The notes: generated by a model from the sequence alone, not told the origin. A stretch of DNA of 64,000 nt from Agrobacterium fabrum (GCA_003241215.1 QFOL01000001.1:14888-78887); one strand, 5' to 3'; shown: positions 37,262-46,354, counted from the first letter of the stretch. Numbers and translations are program-made.

Positions 37262-38338
37262 ATGGCACGTTTCCATTCCCTGAATGTTACTGAAGTGCGC
37301 CGCGAAACCCGCGATGCGGTCGTCGTGACGCTGGTTCCCGCCGAGGAAGACCGCGCCGCCTTCGATTTCACCCAGGGCCAGTACCTGACCTTCCGCCGCA
37401 AGTTCGATGGTGAGGAACTGCGCCGCTCCTATTCGATCTGCGCGGGCCGCGATGAAGGTGTGTTGCGCGTCGGCATCAAGCGGGTGGATGGCGGCTGCTT
37501 CTCCAGTTGGGCCAATGAGGGGCTGAAAGCCGGCGATACGCTGGAGGCCATGCCGCCGATGGGGGCCTTCTTCACCGATATCGAACCCGATCTATCCAAG
37601 CATTATCTCGGCTTTGCCGGCGGCAGCGGCATTACGCCCGTCCTGTCGATCATCAAGACGACGCTCAAGCGCGAGCCGCGCTCCAGCTTCACGCTTGTCT
37701 ATGCCAACCGCCAGATTTCCTCGATCATGTTCCGTGAGGAACTGGAGGACCTGAAGAACAGCTATCTCGGCCGTTTTTCCGTCCTCCATGTGCTCGAAAG
37801 CGAGGCGCAGGACATCGACCTCTTCACCGGCCGCGTCAATGCGGAAAAATGTGCGGCGCTGTTCAAGAGCTGGATCGACCTGACCTCGGTGACGACAGCC
37901 TTCATCTGCGGTCCCGAGCCGATGATGCTGGCGATTGCGGGCGCGCTGCGCGAGCACGGACTGCGCGACGACCAGATCAAGTTTGAGCTTTTCGCCTCTT
38001 CGCAGCCCGGCCGCGCACGGGCGAGGGCACAGAATGCCCATGGCACGGATGCGAATGCCAGCTGTCAGGCAACGGTGACGCTCGATGGCGCCACCCGCAT
38101 CTTCAACATGCCCAAACAGGGCCAGAGCCTGCTCGACGCCGCGCTCGAAAACAATATCGACGCGCCCTATGCCTGCAAGGCCGGCGTCTGCTCCACCTGT
38201 CGCGCCAAGGTCGTCGAGGGCGAGACGGAGATGGAGGTGAACCACGCGCTTGAGGATTACGAGGTTCGGCAGGGCTATGTGTTGACCTGCCAGTGTTACC
38301 CGCTGAGCGACAAGGTCGTCGTCAGCTACGACCAGTAA
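37262..38338 (+). CDS. paaE: PaaE, epoxidase reductase (flavin plus 2Fe-2S)
   Basis: The 358-residue protein has a ferredoxin-NADP reductase N-terminal part (flavin motif RRSYSICAG; pyridine nucleotide motif YLGFAGGSGITPVLSIIKTT; IDLTSVTTAFICGPEPMMLA) and a C-terminal plant-type ferredoxin domain (YACKAGVCSTCRAKVVEG with C-x4-C-x2-C, and the fourth Cys in GYVLTCQCYP). It passes NADPH electrons to PaaA. The length and domain order are normal. Confidence 0.95.
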   Translation: MARFHSLNVTEVRRETRDAVVVTLVPAEEDRAAFDFTQGQYLTFRRKFDGEELRRSYSICAGRDEGVLRVGIKRVDGGCFSSWANEGLKAGDTLEAMPPMGAFFTDIEPDLSKHYLGFAGGSGITPVLSIIKTTLKREPRSSFTLVYANRQISSIMFREELEDLKNSYLGRFSVLHVLESEAQDIDLFTGRVNAEKCAALFKSWIDLTSVTTAFICGPEPMMLAIAGALREHGLRDDQIKFELFASSQPGRARARAQNAHGTDANASCQATVTLDGATRIFNMPKQGQSLLDAALENNIDAPYACKAGVCSTCRAKVVEGETEMEVNHALEDYEVRQGYVLTCQCYPLSDKVVVSYDQ

Positions 38339-38355
38339 GAGCGGAGGACGACCGC

Positions 38356-39117
38356 ATGACCCACACCGAAACGATGCCGATCGAAGACTATCTCGCGCAG
38401 GGCGGTGTCCTCACCTCGCCGGACAACGTGCCGGCGCGCTATCGCGGCGAATTGCTGCGCCTGATGGCAAGCTTCGTCGATAGCGAACTGGCGGGTTCCG
38501 CCGGTTTTGCCGATATCATCAACGACGCGCCGGGTATTCAGGAGCGTATCTCCGCCGCCCGCATCGTGCTCGAAAAGACCGATCATGCCGGCCAGATCCT
38601 GAAGGTGATGGAAAGCTTCGGTGCCGATGGCGGACGTTACGCCGTCCACCACCCCTGGGCCGAGCGCCTTCCCCGCGATGCCGATATCGGGGCTGCCCGC
38701 CAGAAAGGCGACATGCGTCTTTCGGTCTTCCATTATCCGCTCGGCGGCTGGGTCGACGCCGTCGTCATGAATGTGCTGATGGGCAAGGCGGGGGTCATTC
38801 AGCTGCGCGAGCTTTCACATGTCTCCTACCAGCCGCTGGCCGAGGTTTTCCGCCGCATCCTGCCGCGCGAGGCGCGCCATCTCGAACTTGGCATCGCCGG
38901 TCTTGAGCGCATCGCGGCAAATCCGGCCGAACGTGATACGGCCATGGCCTCCATCACCTATTGGCGCCCGCGGGTTGCCGCGAGCTTCGGGCTTTCCGGC
39001 TCGGCGCGCTTTGGCACGCTGGAACGGTTCGGCCTTCGCCATACTCCCAATGAAACACTCCTTGCCGAATGGCAGGCGGACGTCGAAGCGCAATTGTCTG
39101 CGCTGAAACTGATCTGA
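38356..39117 (+). CDS. Additional PaaA/PaaC-family ferritin-like protein in the paa operon
   Basis: From ATG 38356, after GGAGGAC, the protein is 253 residues (MTHTETMPIEDYLAQGGVLT). It has the phenylacetic acid catabolic protein fold (RYRGELLRLMASFVDSELAG; ERISAARIVLEKTDHAGQIL with ExxDH; ELSHVSYQPLAEVFRRILPR; EARHLELGIAGLERIAANPA with ExxH). The acidic and His residues suggest a possible di-iron site. It is distinct from both paaA and paaC in the same operon and has no counterpart in the E. coli cluster. Its role may be another oxygenase or deoxygenase step or a regulatory subunit. Confidence 0.8.
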   Translation: MTHTETMPIEDYLAQGGVLTSPDNVPARYRGELLRLMASFVDSELAGSAGFADIINDAPGIQERISAARIVLEKTDHAGQILKVMESFGADGGRYAVHHPWAERLPRDADIGAARQKGDMRLSVFHYPLGGWVDAVVMNVLMGKAGVIQLRELSHVSYQPLAEVFRRILPREARHLELGIAGLERIAANPAERDTAMASITYWRPRVAASFGLSGSARFGTLERFGLRHTPNETLLAEWQADVEAQLSALKLI

Positions 39118-39133
39118 CAGGAAGGAAATGACT

Positions 39134-41191
39134 ATGAACGTTCTGGCGCCCCGGCCTCGCCGGCTCGAAAGCTATGTCTGTGGCAGCTGGACCGCGGGGA
39201 CCAGGGAAGGGGTTCCGCTTCTTGACGCCTCGACCGGTGCGCCCGTCGCCTTCATCGATTCGAGCGGCATCGATTTTGCCAGCACCCTTGCCTATGGTCG
39301 GGAAAAGGCCGGTCCGGCCCTGCGCCGTATGTCCTTCCATGAACGGGCCGCGATGCTGAAGGCGCTTGGCCTGGCGCTGATGGACCGCAAGGAAGAGTTT
39401 TACGCGCTTTCCGCCGCCACCGGTGCGACCCGTGCCGACAGCTGGGTCGATATTGACGGCGGCATCGGCACGTTGCTTTCCTACGCCTCCAAGGGCCGGC
39501 GCGAACTGCCGAACACCCGCGTGCTGCTCGATGGCGATGCCGAGGCTTTGTCGAAGGACGGCACCTTCTCCGCCCAGCATATTCTAAGCCCGCTTCAAGG
39601 TGTGGCGGTACACATCAATGCCTTCAATTTTCCCTGCTGGGGCATGCTGGAAAAGCTTGCCCCGACGCTGCTTGCCGGCATGCCGGCAATCGTCAAACCC
39701 GCTAGCCAGACGGCCTATCTGACGGAACTGATGGTGCGTCGGATGATTGAGACAGGCCTTCTGCCGGAAGGTGCGGTGCAGCTTATTGCCGGCTCGGTCG
39801 GCGATCTGCTCGATCATGTCGAGGGTCAGGACGTCGTCACCTTCACCGGATCGGCCTCCACCGGCCGTAAACTAAAGAGCCATCCTGCCGTCATCGGCAA
39901 TTCCGTCCGCTTCACCATGGAAGCCGATAGCCTGAACGCATCCGTGCTCGGCATCGATGCCGGGCCCGGAACCGAGGAATTCGATCTCTTCGTAAAGGAA
40001 GTCGCCCGTGAAATGACGTCGAAAGCCGGGCAGAAATGCACGGCCATCCGCCGTGTCATCGCGCCGCGTGCCCATTGTGATGCGCTGGTCGCGGCTTTGG
40101 GCGACCGGCTGGGCAAGACGGTGCTCGGCAATCCCACCGACGAAAACGTCCGCATGGGCCCGCTCGCCAGCCTCGACCAGCGCGACGAAGTGCGTGCCCG
40201 CATCCGCGATCTGCTCGGCGATGCGGAAATCGTTGCCGGTGATCCCGATATGCCGCGCATCGTTTCCGGCGATGCCGAGGCCGGCGCCTTTCTCAATCCG
40301 GTGCTGCTTTATTGCGATCGGCCATGGGAGGCGAAGGCCGTGCATGACGTCGAGGCTTTCGGCCCGGTCAGCACCGTCATGCCCTATGACAGCGCCGAGG
40401 AGGCCGTTGATCTCGCGCGTCGTGGCAAGGGCAGTCTCGTCGCCTCGGTTTTCACCAATGATCCGGCCTTTGCGGAGGAGGTCGTACTTGGCATGGCGCC
40501 GTTCCATGGCCGGGTGATGATCGGCAACCGCGTCAGCGCCAAATCCTCGACCGGCCACGGTTCGCCCTTGCCCGGCCTCGTCCATGGCGGCCCCGGCCGC
40601 GCCGGTGGCGGTGAGGAGCTTGGCGGCATGCGCGGCGTCAAACATTACATGCAGCGCACTGCCATACAGGGCTCGCCGACACTTCTTTCAGCGGTCACCG
40701 GCCGCTGGGTTGCCGGCGCGCCGACACAGACGGACGGCGAACATCCCTTCCGCAAGTCGCTGGCGGAGCTTCGCATCGGCGATCAGCTGGTCACCGCCAC
40801 CCGTCGGGTGACGCTGGAGGATATCGAACATTTCGCCAATTTTACCGGCGATACATTCTACGCGCATATGGACGAGGAAGCGGCCAGGGCCAATCCGTTC
40901 TTCGAAGGACGCGTTGCCCACGGTTACCTGATCGTTTCCTTCGCGGCAGGCCTTTTCGTCGATCCGGCACCGGGCCCGGTGCTTGCCAATTACGGGGTCG
41001 ACAATCTGCGCTTCCTCACGCCGGTCAATCCGGGGGACACGTTGCAGGTGCAGCTGACCTGCAAGGAAATCAATCCGCGCGTCGATGCCGAGCACGGTGA
41101 GGTGCGCTGGGACTGCAGGGTCACCAACCAGAACGACGTTGCCGTCGCCCAGTATGACGTTCTGACCATGGTGGCGAAAACGAGAAGCTGA
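39134..41191 (+). CDS. paaZ: PaaZ, oxepin-CoA hydrolase / 3-oxo-5,6-dehydrosuberyl-CoA semialdehyde dehydrogenase
   Basis: The 685-residue protein (ATG 39134, GGAAGGA seven bases upstream) has an N-terminal aldehyde dehydrogenase domain with NAFNFPCWG, FTGSASTGR and the catalytic Cys in SKAGQKCTAIRR (about residue 300), and a C-terminal MaoC-type hydratase (about 550 to 685) with FTGDTFYAHMDEEAARANPF carrying the Asp and the His of RVAHGYL. It opens the oxepin ring and oxidises the semialdehyde. It ends the operon. Confidence 0.95.
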   Translation: MNVLAPRPRRLESYVCGSWTAGTREGVPLLDASTGAPVAFIDSSGIDFASTLAYGREKAGPALRRMSFHERAAMLKALGLALMDRKEEFYALSAATGATRADSWVDIDGGIGTLLSYASKGRRELPNTRVLLDGDAEALSKDGTFSAQHILSPLQGVAVHINAFNFPCWGMLEKLAPTLLAGMPAIVKPASQTAYLTELMVRRMIETGLLPEGAVQLIAGSVGDLLDHVEGQDVVTFTGSASTGRKLKSHPAVIGNSVRFTMEADSLNASVLGIDAGPGTEEFDLFVKEVAREMTSKAGQKCTAIRRVIAPRAHCDALVAALGDRLGKTVLGNPTDENVRMGPLASLDQRDEVRARIRDLLGDAEIVAGDPDMPRIVSGDAEAGAFLNPVLLYCDRPWEAKAVHDVEAFGPVSTVMPYDSAEEAVDLARRGKGSLVASVFTNDPAFAEEVVLGMAPFHGRVMIGNRVSAKSSTGHGSPLPGLVHGGPGRAGGGEELGGMRGVKHYMQRTAIQGSPTLLSAVTGRWVAGAPTQTDGEHPFRKSLAELRIGDQLVTATRRVTLEDIEHFANFTGDTFYAHMDEEAARANPFFEGRVAHGYLIVSFAAGLFVDPAPGPVLANYGVDNLRFLTPVNPGDTLQVQLTCKEINPRVDAEHGEVRWDCRVTNQNDVAVAQYDVLTMVAKTRS

Positions 41192-41210
41192 ACCTTCGGG
41201 CACGCCGAGG

Positions 41211-41240
41211 AGGCCTGATCTTGAGTGCGAGATCAGGCCT
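41211..41240 (+). terminator. Perfect hairpin after paaZ, without a T tract
   Basis: AGGCCTGATCT (41211 to 41221) and AGATCAGGCCT (41230 to 41240) form an 11-bp stem with an eight-base loop, 19 bp after the paaZ stop and 69 bp before the convergent TetR gene. The lack of a U tract on either strand makes a strict intrinsic terminator doubtful; it could still stop or protect both converging messages. Confidence 0.5.
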
Positions 41241-41309
41241 GTCGGATCGCGGGAGATGTGGAGAAGGGCGTCTTGAGTCGCGCGCCCTCGAAGAGAGCGA
41301 TGGTTAGCG

Positions 41310-41906
41310 TCAGCGCACGGCTTTAACGCCTTCGAGGATGAGCGTGGTTGCTATATCCGCATATTCGTCGCGCGTGACCGGGCCGTTCGGCCTGAACCAC
41401 ATATAGACCCAGTTCATCATGCCGAAGAGCGACATGGTCACTGGCATCAGCAATGGCCGGTCCCGGTTAAGGTCGGGGTTGACCTGCTGTATCACGCCGG
41501 AGAAGCGCTTGACGATCCGTCTTTCGATCGCTTGCAGTTCCGCAAGCTGCTCCTGCGACAGCGCACTGGTGCCGTTGAGCTGCACTTTGTGTTCGTTATC
41601 GCGGCCTTCATAGTTCTTCATCACGGCCTTCACGAGAAGGCGCAACCGCTCCTGCGGCGCCACATCGCTTCGATCCGCCGCTTCGATCGCGCCGTCGAGT
41701 TCCGTCAGGTGCGTGCGGACGATGTCGAAGATCAACGCGTCCTTGCCGGGATAATAGTGATAGAGCAGGGCCTTGGAGACATTGCTGTGCGAGGCGATCA
41801 TCGACATGGAAGCCTTTTCCATGCCCATCTCGGCAAACACTGCCGCCGCACTCGCCAGAATGCCACGCTGTTTTTCCTCGAAATCAACTGCCCGCGTCCG
41901 TGCCAT
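41310..41906 (-). CDS. paaR: TetR-family regulator, probable PaaR
   Basis: The 198-residue protein starts at ATG 41906 (MARTRAVDFEEKQRGILASA); ATG 41927 is an alternative. The TetR helix-turn-helix is clear (MSMIASHSNVSKALLYHYYP, then GKDALIFDIVRTHL). The C-terminal ligand domain includes LLMPVTMSLFGMMNWVYMWF. It is transcribed opposite to paaZ and upstream of no paa gene, but lies between the two paa clusters. PaaR regulators bind CoA thioesters of this pathway; the ACCGNNCGGT palindromes at 33.2 and 44.6 kb are its likely operators. Confidence 0.85.
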   Translation of the reverse strand: MARTRAVDFEEKQRGILASAAAVFAEMGMEKASMSMIASHSNVSKALLYHYYPGKDALIFDIVRTHLTELDGAIEAADRSDVAPQERLRLLVKAVMKNYEGRDNEHKVQLNGTSALSQEQLAELQAIERRIVKRFSGVIQQVNPDLNRDRPLLMPVTMSLFGMMNWVYMWFRPNGPVTRDEYADIATTLILEGVKAVR

Positions 41907-42011
41907 GGTCTTCCTGCTTCTGCTCATTCCCGGGTGATTGCTGCGGGAGGGCTGCCGCTCCTCCCTTTACACAATTTACCCGGTGCCGGACTATTCCGGC
42001 TTTTCCTTCAT

Positions 42012-43322
42012 TCATTCTTTCGGGCGGTTGTCCACCACCCGCTTCGCCTTGCCTTCCGAGCGCGCCACGCCTCCGGGCTCATGCACCGAAATCTTCGTGG
42101 AAACGCCAACCACGCTCTTGATGTGGTGGGCAAGCTCTTTCGCCGATCCGGTGCGTGCGCCCTCGTCGGTCGCGTCCAGCGTACATTCGACGTGAACCGT
42201 CATGTTGTCCATACGGCCCGAACGGCTGAGTTCGATCTGGAAATGAGGGGCAAGGCCGCGACATTTCAGGATCTGTTCCTCGATCTGCGTCGGGAAGACA
42301 TTGACGCCGCGCAGGATCATCATGTCGTCGGAACGTCCGGTTATCTTTTCCATGCGGCGCATGGACCGCGCCGTGCCGGGGAGAAGCCTTGTCAGGTCCC
42401 GCGTGCGGTAACGCACGATCGGCAGGCCTTCCTTGGTCAATGTCGTGAAGACCAGTTCGCCAAGTTCGCCATCCGGCAGCACGTCACCGGTCACCGGATC
42501 GATGATTTCCGGGTAGAAATGGTCCTCCCAGATGTGCAGGCCGTCCTTCGTCTCGACGCATTCGTTGGCGACGCCCGGCCCCATCACTTCCGAAAGGCCG
42601 TAGATATCCACGGCATGCATGTCGAAGGCCTGCTCGATCTCCTGCCGCATCGAATTGGTCCATGGTTCGGCGCCGAAAATGCCGACGGCGAGGGAGCTTT
42701 CGCGCGGGTCGATACCGTGACGGCGGAACTCGTCGAGGATGGAGAGCATATAGGAAGGCGTGACCATGATGATGCGCGGCTTGAAATCCTGCATCAAGGT
42801 TACCTGGCGTTCTGTCATGCCGCCGGAGATCGGCACGACCGTGCAGCCGAGTTTTTCCGCGCCGTAATGCGCGCCGAGGCCGCCGGTGAACAGGCCATAA
42901 CCATAGGCGACATGGACGATATCGCCGGCGCGGCCGCCCGAGGCGCGGATCGAACGGGCGACGACGGTTGCCCAGGTATCGATGTCCTTTGCGGTGTAGC
43001 CAACGACGGTCGGCTTGCCGGTGGTGCCGGAGGAGGCGTGGATCCGGGCGAGCTTTTCGCGCGGCACGGCGAACATGCCGAACGGATAGGTGTCGCGCAG
43101 GTCCTTCTTGGTGGTGAAGGGGAATTTAGCGAGATCCGACAATGTCTTCAGGTCTGAGGGGTGAACGCCCACCTCGTCGAAGCGTTGGCGGTAAAAGGGG
43201 GAATTCTCGTAGGCGTGGGTCAGCGACCACTTCATGCGCTCAAGTTGCAGCGCGGAAATCTCGTCGCGCGACGCCGTCTCGATCGTGTCGAGGTCGCCGG
43301 GGCGGGGGGAAAGGTCTTCCAT
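42012..43322 (-). CDS. paaK: Phenylacetate-CoA ligase
   Basis: The 436-residue enzyme has the PaaK adenylate-forming pattern: the P-loop-like IHASSGTTGKPTVVGYTAKD (about residue 93), YGYGLFTGGLGAHYGAEKLG, the ATP-site motif IYGLSEVMGPGV, RYRTRDLTRL and KITGRSDDMMILRGVNVFPT. It activates phenylacetate with ATP and CoA, the first step of the pathway. The length is typical. It lies 40 bp after paaI in a paaG-paaI-paaK operon. Confidence 0.95.
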   Translation of the reverse strand: MEDLSPRPGDLDTIETASRDEISALQLERMKWSLTHAYENSPFYRQRFDEVGVHPSDLKTLSDLAKFPFTTKKDLRDTYPFGMFAVPREKLARIHASSGTTGKPTVVGYTAKDIDTWATVVARSIRASGGRAGDIVHVAYGYGLFTGGLGAHYGAEKLGCTVVPISGGMTERQVTLMQDFKPRIIMVTPSYMLSILDEFRRHGIDPRESSLAVGIFGAEPWTNSMRQEIEQAFDMHAVDIYGLSEVMGPGVANECVETKDGLHIWEDHFYPEIIDPVTGDVLPDGELGELVFTTLTKEGLPIVRYRTRDLTRLLPGTARSMRRMEKITGRSDDMMILRGVNVFPTQIEEQILKCRGLAPHFQIELSRSGRMDNMTVHVECTLDATDEGARTGSAKELAHHIKSVVGVSTKISVHEPGGVARSEGKAKRVVDNRPKE

Positions 43323-43362
43323 TAAAATCTCCTCCGAGAATGCGATGGTACCGGCGTCGGCT

Positions 43363-43803
43363 TTATTCCGGCAGATGGGTACCCTTGACTGTTCGCGAGT
43401 GGCCGCGGAATTCCGCGACGTGCTCGCCCTCCTGATTGGTGATGCGGATATCGTAGATCCCGGCCCGTCCGCGGCGTGACACCTCCCGTGCCGTCGCCGT
43501 CAGCCGATCGCCCTTGAAGGCCGGCGCGATATAGGTCACCGAACAGTGCTGGGCGACGGTGCGCTGGTTATAGGTGTTGCAGGCAAAGGCGAAGGCCGAA
43601 TCCGCCAGTGTGAAAATGTAACCGCCATGGCAGGTGCCATGGCCATTCGTCATGGTTTCGGCAATCGTCATCGTGATCGTCGCCTCGCCGGGCGCGACTG
43701 CAAGAAGCTCCATGCCAAGATGGCGGGTGGCGTTGTCATCGTCCCACATGGCTTTGGCGCAGGCTTCGGCCAGCGCCTGCGGGGAAAGGCTGGCGGCGCT
43801 CAT
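43363..43803 (-). CDS. paaI: Hotdog-fold phenylacetyl-CoA thioesterase PaaI
   Basis: The 146-residue protein has the PaaI hotdog core with GHGTCHGGYIFTLADSAFAF (catalytic Asp in the ADSAF helix) and VAQHCSVTYIAPAFKGDRLT. It hydrolyses stalled ring-hydroxylated or epoxidised CoA thioesters to free CoA. The start ATG overlaps the paaG stop by 4 bp, so they are translationally coupled. Confidence 0.93.
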   Translation of the reverse strand: MSAASLSPQALAEACAKAMWDDDNATRHLGMELLAVAPGEATITMTIAETMTNGHGTCHGGYIFTLADSAFAFACNTYNQRTVAQHCSVTYIAPAFKGDRLTATAREVSRRGRAGIYDIRITNQEGEHVAEFRGHSRTVKGTHLPE

Positions 43804-44588
43804 TTGCCTTTGAACTCCGGTTTGCGCTTTTCGAGGAAGGCGGCAACGCCTTCGGCATAATCGGCGCTGCGCCCGGCCTCGCGCTGCAGGTCGCGTTCGA
43901 GGTCGAGCTGCTGATCCAGCGAATTGGTCGCAGCCGCCTGTATGGCGCGCTTCGTCATGCCAAGCCCTTTCGTTGGGCCTGCGGCGAGGCGGGTGGCGAG
44001 CGCGGATGCCTCCTCCAGCAACTTTTCGTCATCGACGGCGCGCCAGATCAGGCCCCAGTCGGCGGCGGTTTCGGCTGCAAGCGGTTCTGCGGTGAGCGTG
44101 AGCGCCTTGGCGCGGGCCTCGCCGATCAGACGCGGCAGGCTCCAGGTGCCGCCGGAATCCGGCACGAGGCCGATCTTGGCGAAGGCCTGGATGAAGCGGG
44201 CTGAGCGGGCGGCAAGGGTGATATCGCAGGCAAAGGCGATATTGGCGCCAGCGCCGGCGGCAACGCCGTTCACGGCACAGATGACCGGCTTTTCCAGGCT
44301 GCGGATCAGGCGCAGCAACGGATTATAAAAGGTCTCGATGGTGTGGCCGAGGTCCGGCACGCCCTTCTTAGGGTCACGGTCGCCAAGGTCTTGCCCCGCG
44401 CAGAAACCGCGGCCGGCACCTGTCAACAGCACGGCGCGGATGTCCGCATCCGCATGGGCGCGCTCGAAACCGGCGCGCAGGGCAAGATGCATTTCCTCGT
44501 TGAAGGCATTGAGCCTGTCCGGGCGGTTCAGCGTCAGGCTGAGAACGCCATCGGCAAACGCAGACAGAATAGTGTCTGAATCCGACAT
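43800..44588 (-). CDS. paaG: PaaG, ring-1,2-epoxyphenylacetyl-CoA isomerase (oxepin-CoA forming)
   Basis: The 262-residue crotonase starts at ATG 44588 (MSDSDTILSAFADGVLSLTL), with GGAGG upstream in the form GGGAGGAAAC. It has the oxyanion-hole region GRGFCAGQDLGDRDPKKGVP and NGVAAGAGANIAFACDITLA and the isomerase-type acidic segment AKIGLVPDSGGTWSLPRLIG. It converts the epoxide to oxepin-CoA and later shifts a double bond. It is the first gene of the minus-strand operon, divergent from paaN. Confidence 0.93.
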   Translation of the reverse strand: MSDSDTILSAFADGVLSLTLNRPDRLNAFNEEMHLALRAGFERAHADADIRAVLLTGAGRGFCAGQDLGDRDPKKGVPDLGHTIETFYNPLLRLIRSLEKPVICAVNGVAAGAGANIAFACDITLAARSARFIQAFAKIGLVPDSGGTWSLPRLIGEARAKALTLTAEPLAAETAADWGLIWRAVDDEKLLEEASALATRLAAGPTKGLGMTKRAIQAAATNSLDQQLDLERDLQREAGRSADYAEGVAAFLEKRKPEFKGK

Positions 44589-44633
44589 GTTTCCTCCCTG
44601 TCGCCCTTCCCAGCGGCGACCGTAAAAAAGTTC

Positions 44634-44665
44634 TTGCATAAACCGGCCGGTCAGTCAATTATAAA
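44634..44665. promoter_or_regulatory. Divergent paaG / paaN promoter region with probable PaaR operator
   Basis: For paaN a TTGCAT box at 44634 and an A/T-rich -10 near 44657 to 44665 (TATAAA) can be seen. Between them lies the perfect palindrome ACCGGCCGGT (44642 to 44651), whose right half-site TTGACTGACCGG (minus strand) matches the half-sites at 33.2 kb. The same TTGACT could serve as the -35 box for paaG. One operator could thus control both directions. Confidence 0.65.
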
Positions 44666-44689
44666 ACAGCAGACTGGGAGGAGCCAGAC

Positions 44690-46354
44690 ATGACCGGACT
44701 ATTCGAGCGCCATCATACGACGCTGCAAGCGGCGACCGATGCTGCGGCCAAGCGCGATTACTGGTCTGCCTATCCCGAAGTTCCAAGCGGCAAGATTTAT
44801 GGCGAAACCGCCAAGGATGATGGTCTCGCCGCCTATAAGGCCCGCCTCGCGCAGCCGTTCGACCTGCCCGGGCACCCGGCGAATAAAGATCCTGTCGGCG
44901 TGGAAATCTCTCCCTTCGGCCCGGCGCTCGGCATTACCTATCCCACCGCATCCGCCGATCTGCTGATTTCGGCGTCTCGCGCCGCCGCGCCGCAATGGGC
45001 ATCCGCATCGCCGGAGGTGCGCACCGGCATCTGTCTCGAAATCCTGGCGCGACTGAATGCCAGAAGCTTCGAGATGGCGAATGCCGTCATGCATACGACG
45101 GGCCAGGCTTTTGCAATGGCCTTTCAGGCCGGCGGCCCGCATGCCCAGGATCGTGGCCTTGAGGCGGTGGCCTATGCCTATGCCGAGATGAGCCGCACGC
45201 CTTTGCAGGCGATCTGGACGAAGCCGCAGGGCAGGGGCGAGCCTATCGTCATCGAAAAACACTGGCGCATTTTTCCGCGTGGTATTTCACTGGTCATCGG
45301 CTGCAACACGTTTCCCACCTGGAACAGCTATCCCGGCCTTTTCGCCAGCCTTGCCACCGGCAATACGGTTATCGTCAAGCCGCACCCGGCCGCGATCCTG
45401 CCGCTCGCCATCACTGTCGAGATTGCCCGTCAGGTGCTGGTGGAAGAGGGGTTTGCGGCCGACATCGTGCTGCTCGCCGCCGATGCGCCCGGCGCCGAGA
45501 TTACAAAGGATCTCGTGCGGCATCCCGCCATCGCTATCATCGACTATACCGGTTCGAACAGTTTCGGCAGCTGGGTGCGCGAAAACGCCGGCAGCGCCGA
45601 TGTCTATACCGAAGAGGCCGGCGTCAATTCCATCGTGATCGGCGCCACCGACAATTTCGCCGGCATGTGCGGCAACATCGCCTTTTCGCTGTCGCTCTAT
45701 TCCGGCCAGATGTGCACGGCGCCACAGGATATTTTCGTGCCGCGTGGCGGCATCGAAACGAATGAGGGTCACAAGAGCTTTGAAGAGGTCGCGTCCGGTA
45801 TCGTCGCTGCCGTCGATGCCCTGTTTGCCGACCCGGTGCGTGCCGCCGGCATCTGCGGAGCGATCGCCAATCCCGACACGCTTGCCCGCATTGCGGCGGC
45901 CCGGTCGGTCGGCCGCGTCCTGCGCGAGTCCATGCCGGTCGAGGGACTTGAGGAGGCGCGCACCGCAACACCTCTGATCCTTGCCGTCGATGCGGCCGAT
46001 ACGGATGCTTATGGTGAGGAGCGCTTCGGCCCGATTGCCTTCGTCGTTGCTGTCGACAACGTGACCGAGGGCGTCGACCGGGCCGCCGAACTTGCCGAGC
46101 GCAAGGGGGCGATTACGGCCGCACTCTACGAAACGGACGAGGCGAAAATTCTCGGCGCGGCGGACCGTTTCGCTGCCGCGGGCGTCAATCTTTCGGTCAA
46201 TCTGACCGGCGGCATCTATGTCAACCAGAGCGCCGCTTTCAGCGATTTCCATGTTACCGGTGCCAACCCCGCGGGCAATGCCAGCCTGACGGACGCGGCA
46301 TTTGTTGCAAACCGGTTCCGCGTGGTGATGTGGCGCCGCCCTGTGGCGGCGTGA
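44690..46354 (+). CDS. paaN: PaaN-type aldehyde dehydrogenase family protein
   Basis: The 554-residue protein opens MTGLFERHHTTLQAATDAAA and keeps the PaaN features HWRIFPRGISLVIGCNTFPT, NTVIVKPHPAAILPLAITVE, YTGSNSFGSWVRENAG and the Cys in SLYSGQMCTAPQDIFVPRG. PaaN is an aldehyde dehydrogenase-like protein found in paa clusters; it lacks the MaoC hydratase of PaaZ. Its role is uncertain and may be a side route for the semialdehyde intermediate. Both PaaZ and PaaN are present here. Confidence 0.92.
   Translation: MTGLFERHHTTLQAATDAAAKRDYWSAYPEVPSGKIYGETAKDDGLAAYKARLAQPFDLPGHPANKDPVGVEISPFGPALGITYPTASADLLISASRAAAPQWASASPEVRTGICLEILARLNARSFEMANAVMHTTGQAFAMAFQAGGPHAQDRGLEAVAYAYAEMSRTPLQAIWTKPQGRGEPIVIEKHWRIFPRGISLVIGCNTFPTWNSYPGLFASLATGNTVIVKPHPAAILPLAITVEIARQVLVEEGFAADIVLLAADAPGAEITKDLVRHPAIAIIDYTGSNSFGSWVRENAGSADVYTEEAGVNSIVIGATDNFAGMCGNIAFSLSLYSGQMCTAPQDIFVPRGGIETNEGHKSFEEVASGIVAAVDALFADPVRAAGICGAIANPDTLARIAAARSVGRVLRESMPVEGLEEARTATPLILAVDAADTDAYGEERFGPIAFVVAVDNVTEGVDRAAELAERKGAITAALYETDEAKILGAADRFAAAGVNLSVNLTGGIYVNQSAAFSDFHVTGANPAGNASLTDAAFVANRFRVVMWRRPVAA

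Noticed and set aside
41532-43157. A 541-codon plus-strand open frame across the TetR and paaK genes
   Set aside because: Antisense shadow of two conserved genes; His/Arg/Asp-rich with no domain.
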